From: Citrobacter freundii
GTDB lineage: Bacteria > Bacteroidota > Bacteroidia > Chitinophagales > Chitinophagaceae
Length of the DNA stretch: 9,511 bases
Assembly: GCA_003243445.1 (NCBI GenBank)
Contig: QFQQ01000121.1
Span: 1-9,511 of the forward strand
Direction: 5' to 3'
Both the position numbers and the translations under genes were made by a program. This document shows positions 1-7,397 of this stretch, in pieces; the stretch's first letter is position 1, and each line of letters begins with the position of its first letter. The notes under the pieces are model-generated. The model saw only the letters and a program-made list of their open reading frames with translations, made no database searches and was not told the DNA's origin.

Positions 1-13
1 GTGTTTCTCTTTT

Positions 14-240
14 GAGATCCTTCGACAAGCTCAGGATGACAGTATTGTTGTCCTGAAGCGCTTTCTCTGTCCTGTTGAGCGTAACGCAGTGTAGTCGAAA
101 CATCTGTTTTTTTCATCGTAGAGATCCTTCGGCTTCGTTGCACTCCGTTCAGGATGACATTGTTTTTCTCTTTTGAGATCCTTTGACTTCGCTTTGCTCC
201 GCTCAGGATGACAGTATCATCCTGAGTTTGCCGAAGCATT
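14..240. repeat. Cluster of short intergenic repeats in both orientations
   Basis: The gene-free left end is almost entirely made of related short repeats with the pattern AGATCCTTCG...CTCAGGATGACA. Plus-oriented copies lie at 14-43 (short form), 121-159 (long form, with a GGCTTCGTTGCACTCCGTT core) and 175-213 (long form). Inverted copies lie at about 46-60 (partial), 70-105 (long form) and 217-240 (short form). Neighbouring opposite copies pair into hairpins, for example 31-41 with 46-56 around a 4-nt loop and 202-211 with 217-226. The pair of repeats at 9393-9511 shares the same plan. Such TTCGGCT..GCTCA.GATGACA repeats are, from memory, common between genes in flavobacterial genomes; their function is not known to me. 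No ORF or RNA gene is visible here. Confidence 0.8.
202..226. terminator. Perfect 10-bp hairpin just past the giant gene
   Basis: CTCAGGATGA (202-211) and TCATCCTGAG (217-226) are exact reverse complements around a 5-nt loop. Imperfect pairing can extend outward because two opposite repeat copies meet here. The hairpin starts about 20 nt beyond the stop codon of the minus-strand gene, where a terminator or 3' stabilising structure would be expected. There is no T-run after the stem on the minus strand, so classic intrinsic termination is not well supported. The structure itself is certain; its role is inferred. Confidence 0.35.
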
Positions 241-247
241 TGCTTAT

Positions 248-3200
248 CTAGTCCGGGCACGCCTGTGTGGTCATACAGTGCCAAGCCATCACGGTGTCTC
301 CTTCTTTCAGAGTGTATATTTTCAGACACTTATTGGTGGTGTCATAAACCATCATTCCTTCTACAAAGTCGGCTGCGCTTATACCTACCGGCACATCCGG
401 GGTAGCAGGGTTGTTATCCGCATCCGAGAATGCTACACGGTTTGGTACAAAGGCTTTGGTTTTAGATTCCAGAGCAATGTGCCCACCTTTACGCACCATT
501 GGCCAGTTGTCCGGATCATCCGCTCCTGCTCTTTGCAGAGAGGTAATCCCTACTTTGGTATCCAGCACTTCGCCGCCTGTGGTAGCGCCCGGCTTGTAGC
601 ACCCTGCGGTACAATCTTCGTCTGCTGCCACCAATACCGGTGTTCCTACCGGAGAATAGCAATTGTTGGCCGGATCAAAGAAGAATGGAAAATATTCACC
701 CATTCCTACATAGGTAGGATCTGTAATCCTGACACCTGTATGATTGTTTGTATAGTACCAAACTATTTGTGCTCCGGGTGGTGGAGTGCTTTGCGGCAGG
801 GCTGTAAGATCCACTCTTGGATAATTACAGCAAGTATTGGAAACCACCACTACTTTGGTACCCGGGCTATAGCAGTTGTTAGCCGTATCATGGTAAAATA
901 CCCAGTAGTTGACAGGCGTGCTGGTGGCCATTACTGTACCATTGCTAATTAAAGTAGAAGCAGATGGTGTAGCAGATGTATGCCATTCTCTCACCGATCC
1001 TGAGGGAGCTCCAGAAATCAAAAATCTGGTATTCAAATTAACAGATACCGGGTCTGCTGCCATACAAGGGTCGCAAGGTGTGGCTGTTACGGTAACGGCC
1101 GCCGCCGAGGAGTAACAATTGGCGGAACTGCTATAATAAAAGGCATAATAAGTCCCTGCTCCTACTGCTTCAGGATTAGTCACCATAGTAGTACGGGCCG
1201 CATCTGTGAACCATAACAAAACGGTGTTTGCTGGGGTAACACCTGTATAAGCATGTGTGTTCAGATTGACACTGCTTGACGGACATTGTATGGATATATT
1301 GGCTTTAACCGCAGGTGTTGTAGTGGCTATGGGACAAAGAACGATACCAAAGTTGTTGTTACAAGTTGTTTTATAACCACTCAGTGCGAGTGCATAACCT
1401 TTCTGCGGCAAAACAGGCAAGGTCTGGCTACTGCCGGCAGGCAAAGGTTCTGCAAGCTGCACGATATAGTTTACCGTAGGTATAGATTGTATGGTGACAT
1501 CATCAATATAGAAGTAGTCACCGTCTATTCCTGATGTCCTGAAACGGATGGTCATACCCGGACCTACTGCCGCAGGTGGAATGTTATAAACCTTTGTCCC
1601 GTTTGTAAATCCAGTGATACTATTCAATGTTCCAAGAAGTGTCCAGGGTCCGGTAGCAGATGGCGCTACTTCTATTTCCAGCTTTTCAGACGGAAGGCCA
1701 TCCAGATTTGCGGTTTTGAAACTAAATGACAATTGGGCATTGTTGATAGGCGCAGTAACGGATCTACTGATTGAGGCCGCAGTATCACCGGTAAAGCGAA
1801 GCTCACCATTCAAAATTTGAATGTTACCCGCTGTAGGAGATGATGTCCCGTCCCCGGTTTCTGTCCAGCCGGTAGACCATCCTGTTCCTGCAGTATAACT
1901 AGCTGTAGAGAAATCATGGGAAGCCTGAATAACTGGTGTCGGAGTAGGACGTTCGAAGACGTATGCACCCGTATTATTTGTGGTTACCGATTGTATCGGG
2001 GTGCTCTCGGCAGTATCTAATACTCCGTTTCCGTTGGTATCCAAATATAGATTAACGGTATGGGCAACGCCCCCTTCTCCATTTTCATATACGCCGTTTT
2101 TATTTGCATCATCAAATATCTTACCTGTCAGAATGTGCTTCAGTTCTGTATCCAGACACCCTACATCTACAGTCACAATGGCGGTGCTGCATAATGATCT
2201 GTCTGAGTTGCAAACCTGATAGCTAAAGGTATCGGTACCGGAAAATCCGGGCTTTGGCGTATAGGTTACCGTTCCGTCCGGATTGGTTACCACAGTTCCG
2301 TTTGATGGCGGAGATACTATGGTAACAGTATTTGGGGATACTCTTCCTATATCATTGTCCAAAATATTGATAACAACAGGCATATTGGGATAGGTTTGTG
2401 ATCTGTCGTCATTGGCAAATATGACAAAATCTATACATTGTGGGTCTAAAGTAAATCCCACATCAAGTGTATTGGTACCACTTGCAGCAGCAACAGATGA
2501 ATCCTGTCCATAAACAGCTGAGATAGGTGTTCCGTCACAGGTAAATAAAGACATACCGCTGTTACCGGTGCTGGTAAAGATTTTCTGGGATTGCAAAGCA
2601 GACAATGGGAAGGCTGCGTCATATTTCAAACCACAAGGGCTTATAGATCCGGATGCAGTGGTAATAACGCTTCCGCTGTATTTAACATAGACCGTAGTTC
2701 CTTTTGTAGGCGTTACCCATAAAGGGTTGGCAGCTCCTCCGGAAGCCAGGCCGGGAGCCCAGGCTGTTGTTGTAAAGTTGGTCAACTGATTTTCGGGGAT
2801 CATATTAAATGCCCAGTCGTAAGCGGAACCAGTGGTATCGGCATCAATAATAGTCACAGCCGTGTAACTTTTTCCATTGGCACTCTCGAACCTGTAGCCG
2901 GTTGCCTGGCTCATCTGTAACGAGGTATATCCCTTGGCCGGAATGGTGATCGTTCCGCTGGAACCGAGACCGTTTTTCCAGTTAACCGTAATGGGATCGC
3001 TCAGGATGTTTGAGAAAACGGCATATACAGGTTCTGATGCAGAAGCAGTATAGACGGGCGAATAATAGGTGCTTCCGTAAAAGCTTCCCGGCAGCAACGG
3101 TATGTTTCTGGTTCCATAGGCATCTATCCCGCCAAAAACAAGATCTACACCCACCGGCTTGTTACTAGTGATCGTTGCACCGGATTTGATATCATTGGCT

Positions 3201-6133
3201 TTATTTACATCAGTGGAGGCATTACCCGGCGTGGCAGCAGTTCCGTCATAGAACCAGACCATCCCTTCCGAGAGCGTTGGTGACGTAACATCTATCGTAC
3301 CGTCTCCATTGTAATCCAGCTGCACTACCGTACCGTTTTCTGCAGCTGTTACAAACAGGGAGGTGTAATTGAATACCGTTGTAGAAATTGACGGGTTGGC
3401 CAGCGTATTGATATTCTCCCCAAAAGGAACAACAAACAGACGTCCGAATTTGTTTGTATCGATCACATTACCTTTGGTACTCTGTACCGTGAAACTGGCA
3501 TCGCTACCTGTAACTTTGGTAAGGGTCAATAACTTGGTAGAGTATATCTTGTCTCTACCGTCATATTGTATTGCGGTATCGGTAGGGGTTCTCCCATTCC
3601 CTGTCCTGTATGCATAAGTGTTGTCTATTGTAATGATGGCCCCTTCCGGAAACACATCTGTTGGATAGCCGGGAGCAATACCGTTGGTGGTATTCCCGTC
3701 TCCCCAAACTTCGGTTGTAGTTTGGGTACGGCTTCCTACAGTAGGCTCATAGCCATCTTCCCAATGGTCATAATAGATGACCGTATTAGAATAGTTAGCA
3801 CGGATACCGATGATCTTTCTTGCGCTGGCAGTATTATTTGAAGTAGTATTTCCAGCACTTCTCAACGCTTTTTTCAATTCTGTATTTTCCGGAAATGGAA
3901 GATAGAATGTTTTTGGAAGACTGGCGGTACTGCATACGTCATTAAGATTTGGTGCAATATTAATAGTTACCGTAGCCTGGCTGCAGACTCCGGAAAGAGC
4001 AGTACAGACCTGATAGACAAATGTATCAGTACCAGAAAAATCACCATTCGGTAAATAAGTTACTATACCTCCCGTGCTGATCTGCAAAGTACCGTTCGCC
4101 GGTTGTGTAACAATCGTTAATGTATTGGGATTGGGGTTACAAAGGTCATTTGCCAAAACATTGATGGCCAATGGAGTGGCGGCATCTCCTGAAGCAGAAT
4201 CTGCTATAGCCTGGACTGCTGCTGTGTTTACCACGTAAGTAGAAGAGGAGGTTGTGCTGCATCCGCTTGCCGTGGCGGTGATTGTTGAAGTTCCGTTCCA
4301 GTTGGCAGCATAGGTCACCTCACCCGTGGCAGGGTTGATGGTGGGCTGTGTTCCTGTTCCTGTATTGGCAATGCTGTACGTGATGCTGTCTGCATTGGCT
4401 GCTGTGGCTGCATATGTTACGGTGCCGGCGCCGGTACATCTGGCTGCAGACAGTCCTGCACCGAATACCGGCGCCGCCGGCGTTGCTGCCACGGTGACTG
4501 TCAACGTTGCCGTTTCCGGCGTACCACAGCCACCATTGGCGGTTGCTGTTATAACAGCCGTTCCCGACCAGCCTGCGTTATAGGTAACTGCCCCTGTAGA
4601 AGTATTGATAGTACCTGCAGCAGCTGGCGACAGGCTGTAAGAAACAGTACCGCCGGAAGACGTTGCAGTATAGGTTACCGTACCGGCACCACTACACCTG
4701 CTTGTAGGCAAGCCGGCATTGAATACAGGAACACCTGCTGTTGTCATTGCATTTACTCCACAGACATTAACCGAGGCTGTGGTGTAATTATAGGGGGCAC
4801 TATACACATTAACTCTTCCAACACCATCGCCTATATTGCCATAATATTGAGAGCCCGCCCAACCGTAATTCTGGTTACATGCACGAATCACCATAGTCTG
4901 ATTCTGTCCGGACTCCACTGCAAGCATCCTGTCTGTATTGGGTGTTGACGGGTTATGATTACTATAGTTCGAGTTATTTTGTCCGCCAAAATTTGAACCC
5001 CAATTATATACCTGTCCTGCATTAGTAAGTACACCAATATTCTTTTCAGGACTGTTTGTACCGCCAGCATGTTCAGAAGGTGAGATCCATGTAATATTAT
5101 TCATCAAAGTACCTGACGCCGAATTATATCTGGGTTGTACCCATGTTGTTTTAGCAACAGTCGTCCAATCACCTAATTGACCATAAGAATTATCTCCCAT
5201 GGTATACAGATTGCCATCGGTATATAAAATATAATATGATGAAATTCCGCACGTCATCCCAATCATTTTGATGGTGCCGACAGGATTAGGCAAAGTCATT
5301 TTAGTAGCTCTACTCCTGTTTGCATAAGCTGTACCATCTCCCAAGTATGTGTTATTCCCCCATGTCCATAGTGTGCCATCAGCACGCAATGCTATCAAAG
5401 AGGTATATGCACCTCTAAGAGCTATTACATTATCCAAAGTAGGGTTGCCGGCTTCTGAGGTAGTAACACGGTTCCAGCTATTATTTGCTGTTGCCAGCCC
5501 GGCTCCTGCTGTATTGGCACCCATTGACAATACCCAAGCCTCTCCAGTACAAGTTAATAAAGCTATTGTTGAATGTGAGCCAAAAAAACTTTTAACTTGT
5601 TGTGGCGTCACACCCGGAGGTAGGTCATAAGTATTACTTCCTGCTATACTCACTCTGCCAAAGGCAGTTGTAGATTTAACTGTGGGTGATACAAGGAGGT
5701 TTGTAGTCCCCCAAGCATATATACCTTCTGTAGTCAAGATAACGGCTTGGTTTCCTGGGTCGTAAACTCCTGTTAAAGCGATTTTGAGCACGGTGCCTTG
5801 CAGACCCGGGTAGTTGGTGCTGTTAATTACTTGGGGACTAAGTGCATGCGCACCGGCAGCGCCGCTACTCATCATATTCATACCCCATACCTTAAATGTG
5901 CCATCGGCTTCCCGGATAGCGTTATTTGCAAAACCCGATACCATATTGTCATATTCGATTTCGGAAGCAACATTGTTGGAGTTCAAGCCGTAATTGCTGT
6001 TGCAACCTGCCGGGCATTGTGCTTGTGCATTTGGTATGCTAGCAAAGAATAAAATTGAGAATAACAGTAATTGTAATTTCAATACATCACCATCTTTTCT
6101 ATGAAATAATTTAATTGTAAAAAATCTTTTCAT
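248..6133 (-). CDS. Giant secreted modular surface protein (RCC1 propeller, Ig-like repeats, SD-like domain)
   Basis: This encodes a 1961-residue exported protein, probably a surface adhesin or matrix protein; no enzyme motif is visible and its ligand is unknown. Residues 1-38 are a signal peptide with a hydrophobic core at about 18-31 and an AQA cleavage site before Q39; no lipobox is present. Next come seven RCC1-like blades (about 70-435), two Ig-like repeats (468-550, 555-636), a cadherin-like domain with an FSGTDTFVYQV motif (640-728), a long beta-rich region (735-1230) with YYDHWEDGYE and TTEVWGDG motifs and an IgGFc-binding-like section, and a second cadherin-like domain (1233-1325). 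These are followed by an SD-repeat-like domain with DxNxNG motifs (from 1332) split by a jelly-roll-like insert (about 1400-1550), three Cys repeats (1601-1838) and a conserved-looking C-terminal module (1840-1961). The ATG at 6133 is preceded by AAATAAATA and no Shine-Dalgarno, as is usual in this phylum. Secretion through the type IX system is plausible, but I see no standard type A or B sorting domain. Domain names rest on motif recognition, not searches. Confidence 0.93.
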   Translation of the reverse strand: MKRFFTIKLFHRKDGDVLKLQLLLFSILFFASIPNAQAQCPAGCNSNYGLNSNNVASEIEYDNMVSGFANNAIREADGTFKVWGMNMMSSGAAGAHALSPQVINSTNYPGLQGTVLKIALTGVYDPGNQAVILTTEGIYAWGTTNLLVSPTVKSTTAFGRVSIAGSNTYDLPPGVTPQQVKSFFGSHSTIALLTCTGEAWVLSMGANTAGAGLATANNSWNRVTTSEAGNPTLDNVIALRGAYTSLIALRADGTLWTWGNNTYLGDGTAYANRSRATKMTLPNPVGTIKMIGMTCGISSYYILYTDGNLYTMGDNSYGQLGDWTTVAKTTWVQPRYNSASGTLMNNITWISPSEHAGGTNSPEKNIGVLTNAGQVYNWGSNFGGQNNSNYSNHNPSTPNTDRMLAVESGQNQTMVIRACNQNYGWAGSQYYGNIGDGVGRVNVYSAPYNYTTASVNVCGVNAMTTAGVPVFNAGLPTSRCSGAGTVTYTATSSGGTVSYSLSPAAAGTINTSTGAVTYNAGWSGTAVITATANGGCGTPETATLTVTVAATPAAPVFGAGLSAARCTGAGTVTYAATAANADSITYSIANTGTGTQPTINPATGEVTYAANWNGTSTITATASGCSTTSSSTYVVNTAAVQAIADSASGDAATPLAINVLANDLCNPNPNTLTIVTQPANGTLQISTGGIVTYLPNGDFSGTDTFVYQVCTALSGVCSQATVTINIAPNLNDVCSTASLPKTFYLPFPENTELKKALRSAGNTTSNNTASARKIIGIRANYSNTVIYYDHWEDGYEPTVGSRTQTTTEVWGDGNTTNGIAPGYPTDVFPEGAIITIDNTYAYRTGNGRTPTDTAIQYDGRDKIYSTKLLTLTKVTGSDASFTVQSTKGNVIDTNKFGRLFVVPFGENINTLANPSISTTVFNYTSLFVTAAENGTVVQLDYNGDGTIDVTSPTLSEGMVWFYDGTAATPGNASTDVNKANDIKSGATITSNKPVGVDLVFGGIDAYGTRNIPLLPGSFYGSTYYSPVYTASASEPVYAVFSNILSDPITVNWKNGLGSSGTITIPAKGYTSLQMSQATGYRFESANGKSYTAVTIIDADTTGSAYDWAFNMIPENQLTNFTTTAWAPGLASGGAANPLWVTPTKGTTVYVKYSGSVITTASGSISPCGLKYDAAFPLSALQSQKIFTSTGNSGMSLFTCDGTPISAVYGQDSSVAAASGTNTLDVGFTLDPQCIDFVIFANDDRSQTYPNMPVVINILDNDIGRVSPNTVTIVSPPSNGTVVTNPDGTVTYTPKPGFSGTDTFSYQVCNSDRSLCSTAIVTVDVGCLDTELKHILTGKIFDDANKNGVYENGEGGVAHTVNLYLDTNGNGVLDTAESTPIQSVTTNNTGAYVFERPTPTPVIQASHDFSTASYTAGTGWSTGWTETGDGTSSPTAGNIQILNGELRFTGDTAASISRSVTAPINNAQLSFSFKTANLDGLPSEKLEIEVAPSATGPWTLLGTLNSITGFTNGTKVYNIPPAAVGPGMTIRFRTSGIDGDYFYIDDVTIQSIPTVNYIVQLAEPLPAGSSQTLPVLPQKGYALALSGYKTTCNNNFGIVLCPIATTTPAVKANISIQCPSSSVNLNTHAYTGVTPANTVLLWFTDAARTTMVTNPEAVGAGTYYAFYYSSSANCYSSAAAVTVTATPCDPCMAADPVSVNLNTRFLISGAPSGSVREWHTSATPSASTLISNGTVMATSTPVNYWVFYHDTANNCYSPGTKVVVVSNTCCNYPRVDLTALPQSTPPPGAQIVWYYTNNHTGVRITDPTYVGMGEYFPFFFDPANNCYSPVGTPVLVAADEDCTAGCYKPGATTGGEVLDTKVGITSLQRAGADDPDNWPMVRKGGHIALESKTKAFVPNRVAFSDADNNPATPDVPVGISAADFVEGMMVYDTTNKCLKIYTLKEGDTVMAWHCMTTQACPD
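620..1333 (-). repeat. Three Cys-containing Ig-like repeats near the C-terminus
   Basis: Residues 1601-1688, 1689-1765 and 1768-1838 are three diverged copies of a unit ending in Y-x-x-F(Y/F)-x(4,5)-NCYS, with Cys at 1673, 1754 and 1825. Each copy also has a W in the middle (LLWFTD, REWHTS, IVWYYT) and further Cys residues at its boundaries. The repeats are recognisable only at protein level. This arrangement fits a stalk of small beta domains near the surface-proximal end, which is an inference. Confidence 0.65.
1334..2140 (-). other. SD-repeat-like (SdrD B-like) domain apparently split by a jelly-roll-like insert
   Basis: Residues 1332-1395 look like the start of an SdrD B-type domain: GKIFDD-x-NKNG, a second DTNGNGVLDTAE loop, then TNNTGAYVFERP. 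The expected final strand, NYIVQLAEPLPAGSSQ, appears only at about 1555-1570. Between them (about 1400-1550) is a stretch that starts HDFSTASY and ends FYIDDVTIQS, which is the style of MAM/concanavalin-like jelly-roll domains. The DxNxNG loops probably bind calcium, by analogy with Sdr proteins. The nesting is my reading of the motifs and has not been checked structurally. Confidence 0.6.
4226..4735 (-). repeat. Two tandem Ig-like repeats, GC-rich
   Basis: Residues 468-550 and 555-636 are adjacent copies of one unit of roughly 85 residues. Both begin with PVF-x-AGL, then RC-(S/T)-GAGTVTY-x-AT, then a TG-x-VTY-x-A-x-W-x-GT segment, and end in an ITATA-x-GC strand. Each has a conserved Cys in the RC motif and another near its end. 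This DNA is clearly more GC-rich than its surroundings: I count 41 of 60 G+C at 4441-4500 against 23 of 60 at 4921-4980. It also holds a perfect 10-bp palindrome, CCGGCGCCGG, at 4425-4434. Confidence 0.8.
4859..5941 (-). other. Region encoding a seven-blade RCC1-type beta-propeller
   Basis: Residues 65-425 contain seven spaced copies of the RCC1/BNR-like pattern (hydrophobic)-x-x-x-(D/E)G-x-(L/V/Y)-x-x-WG-x-N. Cores lie near residues 74-86, 131-144, 190-207, 246-266, 301-321, 366-384 and 413-436; the best matches are RADGTLWTWGNN and YTDGNLYTMGDNSYGQLGD. RCC1 itself folds as a seven-bladed propeller, so the count suggests a complete domain. In bacterial secreted proteins such propellers are usually thought to bind ligands; that role is inference here. 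Blades 3 and 7 are the most degenerate. Confidence 0.8.
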
Positions 6134-6571
6134 TATTTATTTGTGTTTTTATATGATTTCATTATTCATACTTAGATACCTGATTTTGTCAGATTCCGGG
6201 ACAGAATAAAATCATGTATTTGCTGTAATGAAACAGCTATTTCAAAAAATTCGTCGTCAAAGAGCCGCATTCATGAGGAGAATGCGGTAACAGTTATTTA
6301 AAAATAACTTAGATGAAGCGCTTAAATCGTACCTTAAGAAAAGTAGAGGGATTAATCATTCGTGTGTGTGTTTTTTTAGATTTAGTACTTGAAAGTTATG
6401 TTGTTTTAGAGATCATGCCAAAAAACAAATAAGTTTGCAAATAAATATAGTTTTACAGAACCGTTGCTAATTACAGAGGTGTTTTTTTCGGGAAATCGAC
6501 ACATCTAAATATTGGCATATTTTTGTTTGTTTTAGAGGTTTTTAAGAGTGTTTTCCGGTTCTTGACAATTT
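6134..6571. other. Intergenic leader of the giant gene, with no convincing gene
   Basis: This 438-nt stretch separates two minus-strand genes. I find no TAnnTTTG promoter element on the minus strand that matches without mismatches and has an upstream TTG at proper spacing. I also find no hairpin plus T-run terminator after the regulator, so read-through from the regulator into the giant gene cannot be excluded. It holds stacked inverted repeats (6265-6309) and GT/CA runs (6361-6370). A 39-codon plus-strand ORF (6313-6432) and a 16-codon minus-strand ORF (6309-6359) occur but lack translation signals. Confidence 0.5.
6265..6309. promoter_or_regulatory. Two adjacent inverted repeats in the giant gene's leader
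   Basis: CCGCATTC (6265-6272) pairs exactly with GAATGCGG (6280-6287) around a 7-nt loop. Four bases further on, AGTTATTT (6292-6299) pairs exactly with AAATAACT (6302-6309) around 2 nt. They lie about 130-175 nt upstream of the giant gene's ATG. A protein-binding site, an mRNA leader structure, or a weak 3' structure of the upstream regulator transcript are all possible. No T-run follows on the minus strand, which argues against simple termination. Confidence 0.4.
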
Positions 6572-7390
6572 TCACTCTTTAACTTCGTTTTGTTTTAAGT
6601 CATTTATGAAAAAAGAAGGAGATATTCCTGTTTCTTTCTTAAATACTACGGCAAATACTTCCCGGGATGCAAAACCACAGCTTTTTGCAAGATAGCTGAT
6701 CTTATATTCTCTGTATTTTGGGTTGCTTTGGAGGATTTCTATAATGTATTTGATTCTCAGGCCGTTGATGTAATCACTGAATTTTTTTTCTTTGTGGGTT
6801 TTAAGAATTTCCGACAGATATTTGGTGTTAACATCCAGGTAGCTTGCCAAGCCGGAAAGGCTCATGTCATGCTTAAGATATTTTTGGGATTTTTCGAATT
6901 TTGTTAATCTTGCCAATACATGCTTTATGGTTTCGTCATTAATTGTAATGATAGTCTTGGGCTTTTCATCTATTGTGTATCCGGAATCGGGATTAATGAG
7001 TTTTAAACCATTATTGTTTTCCAATGAAAAATTTTCATCTACCATGTTAAAACTTTCCAGAGCATTCTGATATGAGAGGGGAGGCATTTTTTTTCTTTTA
7101 CCGAGGTAATAACCGAAAATAAAGAATATCAGAATTATAAAAATAAATAAAAGAAGATTGTTGTCTGCAATATTTGCTATTTTGGATATATAAATGCTCT
7201 TTATGGATTTGGTCCCGGCATTTACATTACTTGTTATTCCGGAGGCCTGTGTGGTTTGTAACGGATCTGAAATAGCAAATATGCCCGAATGTAAGATGAC
7301 AGACTTGTTTAAACGTAAGGGATGCATGAATTCCTTTTTCGTTTTTAGAAAAATTGAATCTTGATTGCTTATTATTTTTTTCGGTCTCAT
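6572..7390 (-). CDS. Short membrane-anchored AraC-type transcriptional regulator
   Basis: This is a 272-residue protein when started at the ATG at 7390. It has about 75 residues of unrecognised N-terminal sequence without TPR repeats, one strong transmembrane segment (about 78-96, LLLFIFIILIFFIFGYY), then GKRKK, which by the positive-inside rule puts the C-terminus in the cytoplasm. Residues about 151-265 are an AraC-type double helix-turn-helix: first HTH around LSGLASYLDVNTKYLSEIL, second around ISYLAKSCGFASREVFAVV, ending FKKETGISPSFF. This domain is closely similar to the C-terminus of the regulator at 7706-9331, so the two are paralogues. An upstream in-frame TTG (7411) would add seven residues but falls inside the predicted -7 element; the ATG is preferred, and an ATG at 7327 is another option. 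The gene lies on the same strand as, and upstream of, the giant surface protein, which makes that gene a natural candidate target. Target and signal are not known. Confidence 0.88.
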   Translation of the reverse strand: MRPKKIISNQDSIFLKTKKEFMHPLRLNKSVILHSGIFAISDPLQTTQASGITSNVNAGTKSIKSIYISKIANIADNNLLLFIFIILIFFIFGYYLGKRKKMPPLSYQNALESFNMVDENFSLENNNGLKLINPDSGYTIDEKPKTIITINDETIKHVLARLTKFEKSQKYLKHDMSLSGLASYLDVNTKYLSEILKTHKEKKFSDYINGLRIKYIIEILQSNPKYREYKISYLAKSCGFASREVFAVVFKKETGISPSFFINDLKQNEVKE

Positions 7391-7397
7391 GTGTGTG

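Noticed and set aside
278..952. Open frame of 224 codons on the plus strand opposite the giant gene
   Set aside because: It lies wholly antisense to the C-terminal repeats, has odd Cys/His/Arg-rich composition and no recognisable domain; it is a shadow of the minus-strand gene.
6014..6133. Lipoprotein signal for the giant protein because of the Cys at residue 40
   Set aside because: The residues before it (AQAQC) do not form a lipobox; an ordinary AQA signal peptidase site fits.
6544..6579. AAGAGTG...CACTCTT inverted repeat as terminator of the short regulator
   Set aside because: The stem is 7 bp with a 22-nt loop, it overlaps the stop codon, and no T-run follows on the minus strand.
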